Under the pieces are notes generated by a model. The model saw only the letters and a program-made list of their open reading frames with translations. It was not told where the DNA came from and did no database searches. A stretch of 53,568 nucleotides of DNA, taken from the NCBI GenBank assembly GCA_902783575.1, contig CACZRP010000076.1, forward strand, positions 1 to 53,568, given 5' to 3'. A program made the translations under genes and the position numbers. Shown here piece after piece: positions 33,507-43,053 of the stretch. Source of the DNA: an uncultured Eubacteriales bacterium. GTDB taxonomy: Bacteria; Bacillota; Clostridia; Lachnospirales; Bianqueaceae. Numbering within the stretch: the stretch's first letter is position 1; each line of letters starts with the position of its first letter.

Positions 33507-35320
33507 AACTGCTGCTTCGGTCGGTCAGGCCCTATCTGGGGGCTTTTCTGATGGCCATCTTTTTGAAATTTCTGGGAACGGCCAGCGAGCTGCTGCTTCC
33601 CTATATTCTGGAGCATATGGTGGACCATGTGGTGCCCACCAAAAACCTGACAATGGTTATTCTCTGGGGTCTTTTAATGTTTGTATCCGCTCTGCTGTGC
33701 CGCCAGTTCAATGTCATGGCGAACCGCAAGGCCATCTTCAATGCTCACAACGTGAGCTATGATGTGCGCCAGGCTCTGTTTGAGAAAACCGCAAACCTCT
33801 CCGGCAAGCAGTTTGATGATTTCGGACTGCCCAGCCTGATCAGCCGCATGACCTCCGACAGCTACAATGTGCAGCAGGTGGTGCAGCAGTTTCAGACCCT
33901 GTGTGTGCGGGCTCCCATCATGCTGCTGGGCGGCGTGTTCTTTACCCTCAGCATGGACTGGCGTCTGGCTATGATCCTCGTCTGCATGATTCCCTTCCTG
34001 CTGGCGGTGGTGCTCTTTGTCTCCTCCCGGGGTATTCCTCTGTTCACGAAGGTGCAGCAGAATCTGGACACCGTGGTGCGGATCATGCGGGAGAACATCA
34101 CCGGTATCCGGGTGGTGAAGGCCCTGTCCAAATCGGATTATGAAATCCGGCGCTTCGGCAATGCCAACGACGAGATGATGAACAGCGATATCCATGCCAG
34201 CCAGATCATGGCAATTCCGTGGCCATTTATGCAGATGAGCCTGAATATCGGCCTGGTGCTGGTTATCCTCATCGGCGCGCGGAGAGTTAACGCGGGGCAC
34301 ATGCAGCCCGGCGTCATCCTGGCTTTTCTTACATATTTTAATATGATCACCATGGGCGTCATGGGCCTGAACCGTATTTTCATGTCCATCTCCCGGGCCT
34401 CCGCCAGCGCCAACCGTATCGATCTGGTGCTGCAGACGGAAATTGATCAGACGGTGCTCTCCGAGGATCAGGTGGGAAAGCCCTCCGGCGATGAGTTTAT
34501 CCGGTTTGAACATGTCACCTTCTCCTACAACGCGGATTCCACAAGAGAGGATCAGGAGATGGCCCTGACGGATGTCAGCTTCGAGCTGAAGAAAGGGGAA
34601 TCCCTGGGCATCATCGGTCCCACGGGCTGTGGCAAGACCACTGTCATCAATCTGCTGATGCGGTTCTACGATGTCAGTCCGGAAAACGGCTGCAGCGGCG
34701 CCGTCTACGTGGACGGGCGGGATGTGCGCACCTATTCCCGGGATGAACTGCGGAAGAAATTCGGCGTTGTGTTCCAGAATGATACGATCTTTAAGGATAC
34801 TTTGAGAGAGAATATTAACTTCGGACGGAATCTGTCGGAAGAGCAGATCCGCATGGCAGTGGAAGACGCCATGGCCGCGGAATATGTGGACGGACTGGAT
34901 GACGGTCTGGACCATGAAGCCGCCATCAAGGGCGCGAATCTTTCCGGCGGACAGAAGCAGCGGCTGCTGGTGGCCCGAGCCCTGGCGGCGGATCCGGAGA
35001 TTCTGATCCTGGATGATTCCTCCAGCGCCCTGGACTACAGGACCGACGCTTCCATGAGAAAGGCCATCAACGCCCATCATCAGGACAGCACCACCATCAT
35101 GATCGCCCAGAGGGTTTCCAGTATCATGAATATGACGAAGATCCTTGTGATGGACAACGGCCGGGTCATCGGCTACGGAACCCATCAGGAGCTGCTGGAG
35201 ACCTGCCCGGACTATAGAAGCATCTACGAAATCCAGATGGAAGCCGGACTTGAGGCTTCTAAAACTCCCGTGAATCAAACGAAGGAGCCCGCTGCGGTTC
35301 TGAAAGGGGGTGAAGCCTGA
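33503..35320 (+). CDS. ABC exporter subunit A (degenerate ATP site)
   Basis: 605-residue half-transporter: six-helix membrane domain (1-320) fused to an ATPase domain. Walker A is GPTGCGKTT at 372-380, the signature is LSGGQKQR, and Walker B is ILILDD with Asp505 where the catalytic Glu is expected. This is the pattern of the non-catalytic member of heterodimeric exporters such as BmrC/BmrD or TM287/288. Export of a drug or a lipid-like compound is likely. It overlaps marR by 4 bases and the next gene by one base. Confidence 0.93.
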   Translation: MKLLLRSVRPYLGAFLMAIFLKFLGTASELLLPYILEHMVDHVVPTKNLTMVILWGLLMFVSALLCRQFNVMANRKAIFNAHNVSYDVRQALFEKTANLSGKQFDDFGLPSLISRMTSDSYNVQQVVQQFQTLCVRAPIMLLGGVFFTLSMDWRLAMILVCMIPFLLAVVLFVSSRGIPLFTKVQQNLDTVVRIMRENITGIRVVKALSKSDYEIRRFGNANDEMMNSDIHASQIMAIPWPFMQMSLNIGLVLVILIGARRVNAGHMQPGVILAFLTYFNMITMGVMGLNRIFMSISRASASANRIDLVLQTEIDQTVLSEDQVGKPSGDEFIRFEHVTFSYNADSTREDQEMALTDVSFELKKGESLGIIGPTGCGKTTVINLLMRFYDVSPENGCSGAVYVDGRDVRTYSRDELRKKFGVVFQNDTIFKDTLRENINFGRNLSEEQIRMAVEDAMAAEYVDGLDDGLDHEAAIKGANLSGGQKQRLLVARALAADPEILILDDSSSALDYRTDASMRKAINAHHQDSTTIMIAQRVSSIMNMTKILVMDNGRVIGYGTHQELLETCPDYRSIYEIQMEAGLEASKTPVNQTKEPAAVLKGGEA

Positions 35321-37092
35321 TGCCTCCGAGAAATCAGGGAAAGAAAGAAAAACCAAAGGACGCGAGGGGGGCCCTGCGCCGGATCCTCAATTATCTGATG
35401 GTGTACAAATATATTGTCCTGCTGCTGATTCTGGCTACCTTTGTCAGCAACCTGGGCAACCTCATGGGCCCCAACTTCGCCGGTAAGGCCATTGACGCGG
35501 CCAGTGCCGGCGTGGGAAAGGTCGATATGCCGGTGGTGGTGCGCTACGCCCTGCTGATGCTGGCCTTCTATGTGGGCGGCTCACTGCTGAACTTCCTGGT
35601 AAGCATTGGCATGATGCGGGTCGGCCGCAAGATTGCCCGGAATATGCGCCGGGACGTCTTTGCCAAGCTGCAACGCCTGCCCGTGGGATACTTCGACAAA
35701 AACCTGGCGGGTGATATCATCAGCCGCGTATCCTACGACATCGATGTGGTCACCATGTCCCTTTCCGCGGATGTGGTTCAGATCGTTACTTCGCTGGTCA
35801 CAGTCATCGGCAGCTTCGCCATGATGTGCCGGATTTCGCTGCCACTGGTGGCCTGCATGGCCTTCACCATTCCCGCGTCCATTCTCTTTACCAGATACCG
35901 CGGTAAGAAGACCCGGCCTCTGTACTCCAAGAGAAGCGCCGCCTATGGCGAGATGAACGGCTTTACCGAGGAGATGTTCAGCGGTCAGAAGACGATTCTT
36001 GCCTATGCTCATGAGAAGCAGGTCTGCGAAAACTTCAGCAAAATCAATCATCAGGCCGCGGATGCCTACAACGCCGCCGACGGCATGGGTATGACCATGG
36101 GTCCCACCGTGGGTATGCTGAACAATATCGGTCTGGCTGCCATTGGCATGGGCGGAGCGATTATGTACATGTACAACATCGTTTCCCTGGGCCAGATTTC
36201 CAGCTTCATTCTCTACAGCCGCAAATTCAGCGGACCCATCAATGAGATCGCCAACATTATCAACGAAATTTACAGCGCTCTGGCTGCCTCCGAGAGAATC
36301 TTCCAGCTGCTGGATCAGCCGGAGGAAGTGGCAGACATCTACGGGGCCAAGGAACTGAAGGATGTGCAGGGAGATGTGGAAGCGGAGCATGTGAACTTCG
36401 GCTATGTGCCCGGCAAAACCATTCTTCATGACTTTAACCTGAAGGCCGAACCCGGCCAGACCGTGGCTATCGTCGGCCACACCGGCGCGGGCAAGACCAC
36501 CATGATCAACCTGCTGATGCGGTTCTATGATCCGGATTCCGGCGTGATCCGCGTGGATGGGGAGAATCAGAAAAACTATACCATGGAGAGCCTGAGAAGA
36601 AGCTACGCCATGGTGCTGCAGGATACCTGGGTCTTTGCCGGATCCATTTACGACAATATCGCCTACGGCAAGGAAGGCGCCACCATGGACGAGGTGGTGG
36701 CGGCCGCCAAAGCAGCCAGGATCCACAATTACATAATGCGGCTGCCTCAGGGATATGATACCCATATTTCCGAGGACGGAGGCAATATCAGTAAGGGACA
36801 GAAGCAGCTGCTGACCATTGCCCGGGCCATGCTGTACAACACCCATATGCTGATTCTCGATGAAGCCACCTCCAACGTGGATACTTCCACGGAGCGGCAG
36901 GTACAGAAGGCCATGCGCTCCCTGATGAAGGGCAAGACATGCTTTGTCATCGCCCACCGGCTTTCCACCATCCAGAATGCGGACAACATTCTGGTCATGG
37001 AGCACGGCGATGTGGTGGAGCAGGGAACCCACGAATCCCTGATGGCTGCCCGGGGTGCCTATTACAAGTTATATACCAGTCAGTTTGACTGA
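35320..37092 (+). CDS. ABC exporter subunit B (catalytic ATP site)
   Basis: 590-residue half-transporter forming a heterodimer with the gene before it; the two overlap as TGATG. Membrane domain about 30-325; Walker A GHTGAGKTT, Walker B MLILDE with intact Glu515. The signature is changed to ISKGQKQ, so the dimer has one canonical site (Walker motifs here plus the partner's LSGGQ) and one degenerate site. The basic, positively charged N-terminus precedes the first helix. No terminator is seen before the next promoter at 37100. Confidence 0.93.
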   Translation: MPPRNQGKKEKPKDARGALRRILNYLMVYKYIVLLLILATFVSNLGNLMGPNFAGKAIDAASAGVGKVDMPVVVRYALLMLAFYVGGSLLNFLVSIGMMRVGRKIARNMRRDVFAKLQRLPVGYFDKNLAGDIISRVSYDIDVVTMSLSADVVQIVTSLVTVIGSFAMMCRISLPLVACMAFTIPASILFTRYRGKKTRPLYSKRSAAYGEMNGFTEEMFSGQKTILAYAHEKQVCENFSKINHQAADAYNAADGMGMTMGPTVGMLNNIGLAAIGMGGAIMYMYNIVSLGQISSFILYSRKFSGPINEIANIINEIYSALAASERIFQLLDQPEEVADIYGAKELKDVQGDVEAEHVNFGYVPGKTILHDFNLKAEPGQTVAIVGHTGAGKTTMINLLMRFYDPDSGVIRVDGENQKNYTMESLRRSYAMVLQDTWVFAGSIYDNIAYGKEGATMDEVVAAAKAARIHNYIMRLPQGYDTHISEDGGNISKGQKQLLTIARAMLYNTHMLILDEATSNVDTSTERQVQKAMRSLMKGKTCFVIAHRLSTIQNADNILVMEHGDVVEQGTHESLMAARGAYYKLYTSQFD

Positions 37093-37099
37093 TATCCTC

Positions 37100-37129
37100 T
37101 TGCACAGCACCAGACAGTTGGGGTACAAT
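37100..37129 (+). promoter_or_regulatory. Promoter of the Fe-S aldo/keto reductase gene
   Basis: TTGCAC, 18 bases, TACAAT; the gene follows at 37159 behind AGGAGG. Confidence 0.6.
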
Positions 37130-37158
37130 GATAATATCTTTTGCTCTAGGAGGAAACT

Positions 37159-38304
37159 ATGAAATATCGTGTGCTTGGCCGTACAGGCCTTGAGGTGTCC
37201 GAGATTGGCTTCGGAGGAGAATGGCTGGAACGCCATCCGGAAGAGGAATCCGTCGAAACCATGCGCTATGCGCATAGCAAGGGCATTAATATCATTGACT
37301 GCTGGATGCCGGATCCCAAGTCCAGGGATATTCTCGGGAAGGCCATGGAAGGCTGCCGGGAGGAATGGATTGTCCAGGGCCATATCGGATCTACCTACCA
37401 GAATGGTCAGTATGTGCGGGATCGCCGCCTTGAACAGGTGAAGCCTGCTTTTGAGGATCTGCTGAAGCGTCTGAAAACGGACTATGTGGATCTGGGCATG
37501 ATTCACTACATCGATTCCGAGGAAGACTGGAACCGTTCCATGAATGGCGAATTCATTCAGTATGTCCATGAGCTTCACGAAAAGGGAATTATCCGTCATA
37601 TCGGCCTGTCCACCCACAATCCGGTGATGGCCAAACGGGCCGTGGAGACGGGCTTTGTGGAGATGATTCTTTTCAGCATCAACCCGGCCTTTGACATGCG
37701 TCCCGCCACCGATGACCTGGATTCCATGTTCACCGGCTACGAGGGCACCGATTATTCCGGCATTGATCCTGACCGCGCCGAATTCTACCGTCTGGCCGAG
37801 GAGAAGAACGTGGGTATCACGGTAATGAAAGGATTCTTCGGCGGCCGTCTCTTTGATGAGAAACGCTCACCCTTCGGCGTGGCCCTGACTCCGGTGCAGT
37901 GCATTCACTATGCTCTGACCCGTCCCGGCGTATGCTCCATTCTGTGCGGATATGATACGAAGGATCAGGTGGACGAGGCTGTTTCCTACGAGACGGCGGA
38001 TCAGGAAGCGAAGAACTACGCCGCTGTGCTGGCCAACGCCCCGCTGCACTCCTATCTGGGGCAGTGCACCTACTGCGGGCACTGCAAGCCCTGTCCCATG
38101 GAGATCGACATCGCCATGGTGAACAAGTTCTATGATCTGGCCACTGCTCAGAAGGCAGTTCCGGACAGTGTCAGAGCCCACTACCAGGATCTGGGAATTA
38201 CCGCCAGTGCCTGTATCGGGTGCCAGAGCTGTGAGAGCCGGTGCCCCTTCGAGGTAAAGATCGCCGACCGAATGAAGAAGACGGCGGAGCTGTTCGGATT
38301 CTAA
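37159..38304 (+). CDS. Aldo/keto reductase with C-terminal 4Fe-4S domain
   Basis: 381-residue oxidoreductase. The AKR barrel (1-280) begins MKYRVLGRTGLEVSEIGFGG. The C-terminus has two Cys clusters, CTYCGHCKPCP and CIGCQSCESRCP, that fit two 4Fe-4S centres, as in the COG1453 group of predicted ferredoxin-linked reductases. The usual tetrad is altered: the Tyr position in the DCWMPDPKS region is not clear, and the His is in MIHYID. The substrate is unknown; an electron-bifurcating or ferredoxin-linked reduction in an anaerobe is plausible. A separate remnant of the same domain type lies at 45301. Confidence 0.9.
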   Translation: MKYRVLGRTGLEVSEIGFGGEWLERHPEEESVETMRYAHSKGINIIDCWMPDPKSRDILGKAMEGCREEWIVQGHIGSTYQNGQYVRDRRLEQVKPAFEDLLKRLKTDYVDLGMIHYIDSEEDWNRSMNGEFIQYVHELHEKGIIRHIGLSTHNPVMAKRAVETGFVEMILFSINPAFDMRPATDDLDSMFTGYEGTDYSGIDPDRAEFYRLAEEKNVGITVMKGFFGGRLFDEKRSPFGVALTPVQCIHYALTRPGVCSILCGYDTKDQVDEAVSYETADQEAKNYAAVLANAPLHSYLGQCTYCGHCKPCPMEIDIAMVNKFYDLATAQKAVPDSVRAHYQDLGITASACIGCQSCESRCPFEVKIADRMKKTAELFGF

Positions 38305-38329
38305 AGAAAGACTGGTACAGACTGTTTCT

Positions 38330-40819
38330 ATGGCAAATATCGAAACGCCCACTCATATCGAGGTGAGGGGGGCTAAAGTACATAATTTAAAAAATATTAA
38401 CGTGGACATCCCGCTGGGAGAGATTGTAGGCATCGCCGGCGTATCCGGCTCCGGAAAATCTTCTCTGGCTTTGGGTGTCCTGTACGCGGAGGGCTCCAGA
38501 AGATATCTGGAGGCCCTTTCCACATATACCCGGCGACGCATGACACAGGCAGAGAAGGCCGTGGTGGATGATGTCCGGTATGTCCCCGCCGCCCTGGCTC
38601 TCAGGCAGCGGCCCGGTGTTCCGGGAATCCGGAGCACCTTCGGAACATCTACGGAGCTTCTGAACTCCCTGAGACTGATGTTTTCAAGACTGAGCTCCCA
38701 CTGCTGTCCCAATGGCCATTACTGCGAGCCATCCATGGCCGTGGCCCTGGAGCAGGAAATTGTGTGCCCCGTCTGCGGAGAGCATTTCTATGGTCCCGGC
38801 GCCGAGGAGCTGGCCTTCAACAGCAGCGGCGCCTGTCCAAGCTGTGACGGCACCGGCGTGGTGCGGGTGGTGGATGAGTCCACCCTGGTGCCGGATGAGT
38901 CCCTGAGTATTGATGAGGGAGCGGTGCTGCCCTGGCAGACCCTGATGTGGTCCCTGATGAAGGACATCGCCCGGGACATGGGCGTGCGCACCAATGTTCC
39001 CTTCCGGGAGCTGACGCCGGAGGAGAGAGAAATTGTTTTCCACGGTCCCGCGGATAAGCACCATATGATCTATCAGAACGGCGCCACCGGGGCCACGGGG
39101 GAAATGGACTTTACATATTTTAATGCTACCTATACCGTAGAAAATGCCCTGTCCCGGGTCAAGGACGAAAAAGGCATGAAGCGGGTGGAGAAATTCCTGC
39201 GGGTGGGGGTCTGTCCCGATTGTCAGGGCACCCGGCTGTCGAAAGCCGCCAGAGCGCCCCGGCTGCGGGGCATTTCCCTGGATGAGGCCTGCCGGATGCC
39301 GCTCTCTGAGGCCCTTAGCTGGGTCAGGGGCGTTCCGGATTCCCTTCCGGAGGAAATGCGGCCCATGGCCAAAAGCATCTGCGAATCCTTTGAATCTGTG
39401 GCCCGCCGGCTGATGGATCTGGGTCTGGAGTATCTGTCTCTGGACCGGGAATCCTCGACCCTTTCCAACGGAGAGAGACAGCGCATGCAGCTGGCCCGGG
39501 CCGTGCGGAACCGCACCACCGGCGTCCTTTATGTGCTGGATGAGCCTTCCATTGGCCTTCACCCGGCCAACCTGAAGGGCCTTACGGGGGTCATGGATGA
39601 TCTGATCCGGGACGGCAATTCCATTGTGCTGGTGGATCACGATACCCAGGTGCTTTCCCATGCGGATTATCTCATTGAAATGGGACCGGATGCCGGAAAG
39701 AAGGGAGGAGAGGTGATCTGCCAGGGTCCCCTGACAGAGGTGATCTCCGATCCGGCTTCGAAAATTGGTCCTTTCCTGAAGGGCAGAAAGCTGAGAGTCA
39801 GGGCAGAGGTGCCGGAGGAGGAGCTCTTTGACATGGGAGAAATCCGGATGGAAACCGGTCCCATTCATACGGTGAAGCCCCTGAAGGTTACATTCCCCAA
39901 GGGACGGCTTTCGGTGGTGACCGGCGTTTCCGGTTCCGGAAAGACCACCATGGTGCTGGAGTCCCTGATTCCCGGTCTGGAAGCGGTCATTAATGAAAAA
40001 AATCTTCCGCCCCATGTTTACAGCATGGAAGCGGAAGGCATCAGCCACGTCAAGCTGATTGACGCCACGCCCATCGGTATCAATATCCGTTCCACCGTGG
40101 GCACCTACGCCAATGTTCATGATGAGCTGAGAAAAATATATGCCAGAACCAAAGACGCTAAGGCCGCGGGGCTGAAGGCAGGAGATTTCTCCTACAATAC
40201 CGGGTCTCTCCGGTGTCCCACCTGTGACGGCACAGGCTCCATCAGTCTGGACGTGCAGTTCCTGCCCGATGTGGATATTCCCTGTCCCGACTGCCGCGGC
40301 AGCCGCTACGGCAAGCAGGCCTGGAAAATCAAGCGGACGGCGAAGAACGGGACAAGCTTTTCCCTGCCGGAGCTGATGGACCAGAGCATCAGCGAGAACC
40401 TGGCCAGCTGCAGTGATCTGGCGCTGGTGAGCCGGCGGCTGGAGGTGCTGGAGGACCTGGGTCTGGGCTATCTGACCCTGGGCGAGGAGACCCCGAGCCT
40501 GTCCGGCGGAGAGGCCCAGCGGCTGAAACTGGCCAGCGAAATGGGCCATGGCCAGGGGGATACGGTTTTTGTCTTTGATGAACCCACCATTGGCCTGCAT
40601 CCCCTGGATGTGGAAACCCTGCTGAGGGTCTTTGAGAACCTGATCCGCCAGGGAGCGACAGTGATCGTCATCGAGCACGATGCCGACGTGATCCGGAACG
40701 CGGATTATATTGTGGATATGGGACCGGGCGGCGGCGAGGCCGGAGGAAGAATTGTGGCCGCCGGAACCGTGGAGGAGATCAGAGACTGTGAGGAGTCTCT
40801 GACAGGAAAGTTTATCTGA
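38330..40819 (+). CDS. UvrA-like ATPase (UvrA2-type)
   Basis: 829-residue protein related to the damage-recognition subunit of excinuclease UvrABC. Two ATPase halves are present: Walker A GVSGSGKSS at 37-45 and a second GVSGSGKTT, with LSNGERQRMQLARAV and LSGGEAQRLKLASEM signatures. Zinc-finger Cys pairs are CPVCG, CPSCDGTG, CPTCDGTG and CPDCRGSRYG. It is about 110 residues shorter than housekeeping UvrA (about 940) and appears to lack the UvrB-binding insert, as in UvrA2 paralogs linked to drug tolerance. No uvrB or uvrC is nearby. The ribosome site is weak (AAAGAAAG, far from the ATG). Confidence 0.88.
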   Translation: MANIETPTHIEVRGAKVHNLKNINVDIPLGEIVGIAGVSGSGKSSLALGVLYAEGSRRYLEALSTYTRRRMTQAEKAVVDDVRYVPAALALRQRPGVPGIRSTFGTSTELLNSLRLMFSRLSSHCCPNGHYCEPSMAVALEQEIVCPVCGEHFYGPGAEELAFNSSGACPSCDGTGVVRVVDESTLVPDESLSIDEGAVLPWQTLMWSLMKDIARDMGVRTNVPFRELTPEEREIVFHGPADKHHMIYQNGATGATGEMDFTYFNATYTVENALSRVKDEKGMKRVEKFLRVGVCPDCQGTRLSKAARAPRLRGISLDEACRMPLSEALSWVRGVPDSLPEEMRPMAKSICESFESVARRLMDLGLEYLSLDRESSTLSNGERQRMQLARAVRNRTTGVLYVLDEPSIGLHPANLKGLTGVMDDLIRDGNSIVLVDHDTQVLSHADYLIEMGPDAGKKGGEVICQGPLTEVISDPASKIGPFLKGRKLRVRAEVPEEELFDMGEIRMETGPIHTVKPLKVTFPKGRLSVVTGVSGSGKTTMVLESLIPGLEAVINEKNLPPHVYSMEAEGISHVKLIDATPIGINIRSTVGTYANVHDELRKIYARTKDAKAAGLKAGDFSYNTGSLRCPTCDGTGSISLDVQFLPDVDIPCPDCRGSRYGKQAWKIKRTAKNGTSFSLPELMDQSISENLASCSDLALVSRRLEVLEDLGLGYLTLGEETPSLSGGEAQRLKLASEMGHGQGDTVFVFDEPTIGLHPLDVETLLRVFENLIRQGATVIVIEHDADVIRNADYIVDMGPGGGEAGGRIVAAGTVEEIRDCEESLTGKFI

Positions 40820-40863
40820 CCGTCACAAGGCGGCTGAAGTCAAAATAGAAAGGATCCGTATAT

Positions 40864-41802
40864 ATGAATCAGAAAGTTCAGGCAGTCATCCGGGAAATGG
40901 AAAAAACGATCTTCGGAAAAACAAGGCAGTGTGAGCTGGCGCTGACAACCCTTCTCTCCGGCGGCCATCTGCTGCTGGAGGATGTGCCCGGCGTCGGAAA
41001 AACCACCCTGGCCCTGACCCTCTCGAGGACGCTGGATCTGAGCTTCGGACGGATCCAGTTCACCCCGGACACGCTGCCCGGGGACATCACCGGCTATTCC
41101 ACTGTCAACATGCACACCGGGGAGCTGGTGTTTCATGAAGGCCCCGTGATGAATCACATTATCCTGGCCGATGAAATCAACCGGACCTCGCCCAAAACTC
41201 AGGCCAGCCTGCTGGAGGTAATGGAAGAGCGGCAGGTGACGGTGGAAGGGAAAACCCGTAAGGTACCGGAGCCCATGATGGTGATTGCCACGGAAAACCC
41301 CATCGAGTTTTCCGGCACTTATCAGCTTCCCGAGGCCCAGCTGGACCGTTTTCTGATGCGCATCAGCATGGGATATCCGGAAAAGGATGACGAAAGTGCC
41401 ATGATCAGCCGCAGCCTGAGAGGCGAAGACCGGGCCAGGGCAGAGAAAGTCCTTTCCCGGGAAGAGCTGCTGGAGATGCAGCAGGAAGCCATGAAGGTCA
41501 AGGTCAGCGAGCCTATACGAAACTATATTCTGGATATTGTCAGAAATACCAGAGAATCCCGTAGCCTGACCCTGGGAGCCAGTCCCCGGGCCACGCTGGC
41601 CCTGCTGAAGGCCTCCCAGGCCTGGGCTTATATCCATGGAAAGGAATATGTGATTCCTGAGGATGTACAGGCCGTGGCGGAGCCGGTGCTGGCTCACCGG
41701 CTGGTGCTGTCTCTGGATGCCAGTCTGCAGAACGCTACGGCAGCAGGGGTGCTGAAGGAGTGCCTGCGCACCGTGCCTGTGCCTCCGGTAGATACGAAGT
41801 AA
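40864..41802 (+). CDS. MoxR-family AAA+ ATPase
   Basis: 312-residue chaperone-like ATPase. Walker A VPGVGKTT at 41-48, Walker B ILADEINR with TSPKTQ, sensor region ATENPIEFSGTYQLPEAQLD. MoxR proteins act with DUF58 and transglutaminase-like partners on protein complexes at the membrane; the exact role here is unknown. The three genes are consecutive (15-base gap, then 4-base overlap) and form one unit. Ribosome site AAAGGA. Confidence 0.93.
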   Translation: MNQKVQAVIREMEKTIFGKTRQCELALTTLLSGGHLLLEDVPGVGKTTLALTLSRTLDLSFGRIQFTPDTLPGDITGYSTVNMHTGELVFHEGPVMNHIILADEINRTSPKTQASLLEVMEERQVTVEGKTRKVPEPMMVIATENPIEFSGTYQLPEAQLDRFLMRISMGYPEKDDESAMISRSLRGEDRARAEKVLSREELLEMQQEAMKVKVSEPIRNYILDIVRNTRESRSLTLGASPRATLALLKASQAWAYIHGKEYVIPEDVQAVAEPVLAHRLVLSLDASLQNATAAGVLKECLRTVPVPPVDTK

Positions 41803-41817
41803 TCCTTCAGGAAAAGA

Positions 41818-43053
41818 ATGAAGGCTTTATACATCCGGCGCATTCTTTGGGCTCTTTGCCTGATCGGTGCCGCCGTTCTCATTGGTTTTCACGGGGGAGC
41901 CGCCAGCTTTCTGCTGTTCTGGTGTCTGCTGCTGCTTCCTCTGGTTTCTCTCATCTTCCGGCAGATGATCCGCAAGGGTCTGGCCATCCGGCTGGAAGTG
42001 GAGGAGCGTCATACCGTCAGGGGAGAGAGGCTGCACTGTCAGCTGCGGCTGATCAATGACAGCTTTCTCTACATTCCCGAGATCCGCATCCGGATGAGCG
42101 AGGGAAAAGTCCAGTTCCAGCCGGAACAGATCAGCTTTACCTGCTCTCTGAAAAGCGGAGAGGAGAAGGTGTTTTCCTTTGATCCTCTCTGCCGGCACTG
42201 CGGAAGAGCCGTCATTGGCGCTTCCCGCATCGAAGTACCGGATTATTTTTCTCTGATGGAGCTTGTCTATGAGCGCATCGAACGGATCAATATCCTTCCC
42301 CGGCGTCAGCGGCTGGATTCCATTCTCATCGCCCCTCCCAAAGCGGAGGAGCGGCGGAAGGTCGACCGCAGCTATCTGGGAGAGCATATTCCCGACGGCC
42401 AGTGGAGAAGCTATCAGCCCGGCGACGATCTGAGGAGGGTCCACTGGAAGCTCTCTGCCCGGCAGCAGGAGCTGATTATGAAAAATCAGGTGCCGGAGCC
42501 CAAGAGCGAGCTGATCCTGATTCCCGACGGCAGGGATCAGCTTCCGGCAGGGAAACCGGGCTGGCTGGCCGAGGACAGCATTGTGGAAGGAACCCTGGCC
42601 ATTGCTGATTATTTCCTGAGGCATTCCATTGCCCTCACGGTGGTGCCGGATTCCCAGCGCAGGATTTCCCTGTCGCAGATGAGCGCCTATGATCAGCTCT
42701 ATCAGATGATGGCAAGAAATTTCTTTTCAGGAAAAACAAGGCCCGATGAGACCATGGCTGCTTATGGGCGGCTCAATGGTCCGGGAAAATATATCGTACT
42801 TACCTGGGAGATCGATGAGGATTTTATCCGACGTCTCAGTGATGGCATCCAAAAGGGTTCCGACGTGACCCTGATTTATCTGGGTGACTCGGAAGAGGCT
42901 GCCGCCCTGGCCAGAGCGGAGAAAAAGCTGGCCTTCTATCAGGTAACCGCCGGAAATGATATTTTCTCGGCCCTGAAGGGACAATCGGAGCGGGGAAGCG
43001 TGCAGAACCTTTCCGCAGAGAAGGTTTCCTCCCGGAAAGGAGGGGCCAGATGA
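41818..43053 (+). CDS. DUF58 domain protein
   Basis: 411-residue protein with two N-terminal hydrophobic helices (residues about 5-45) and a cytoplasmic von Willebrand-like DUF58 domain. The DUF58 signature YQPGDDLRRVHWKLSARQQE is at about 200-220. Such proteins are the partner of MoxR ATPases. Its last codons overlap the next gene (ATGA). Role within the trio is inferred only from the conserved neighbourhood. Confidence 0.9.
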   Translation: MKALYIRRILWALCLIGAAVLIGFHGGAASFLLFWCLLLLPLVSLIFRQMIRKGLAIRLEVEERHTVRGERLHCQLRLINDSFLYIPEIRIRMSEGKVQFQPEQISFTCSLKSGEEKVFSFDPLCRHCGRAVIGASRIEVPDYFSLMELVYERIERINILPRRQRLDSILIAPPKAEERRKVDRSYLGEHIPDGQWRSYQPGDDLRRVHWKLSARQQELIMKNQVPEPKSELILIPDGRDQLPAGKPGWLAEDSIVEGTLAIADYFLRHSIALTVVPDSQRRISLSQMSAYDQLYQMMARNFFSGKTRPDETMAAYGRLNGPGKYIVLTWEIDEDFIRRLSDGIQKGSDVTLIYLGDSEEAAALARAEKKLAFYQVTAGNDIFSALKGQSERGSVQNLSAEKVSSRKGGAR

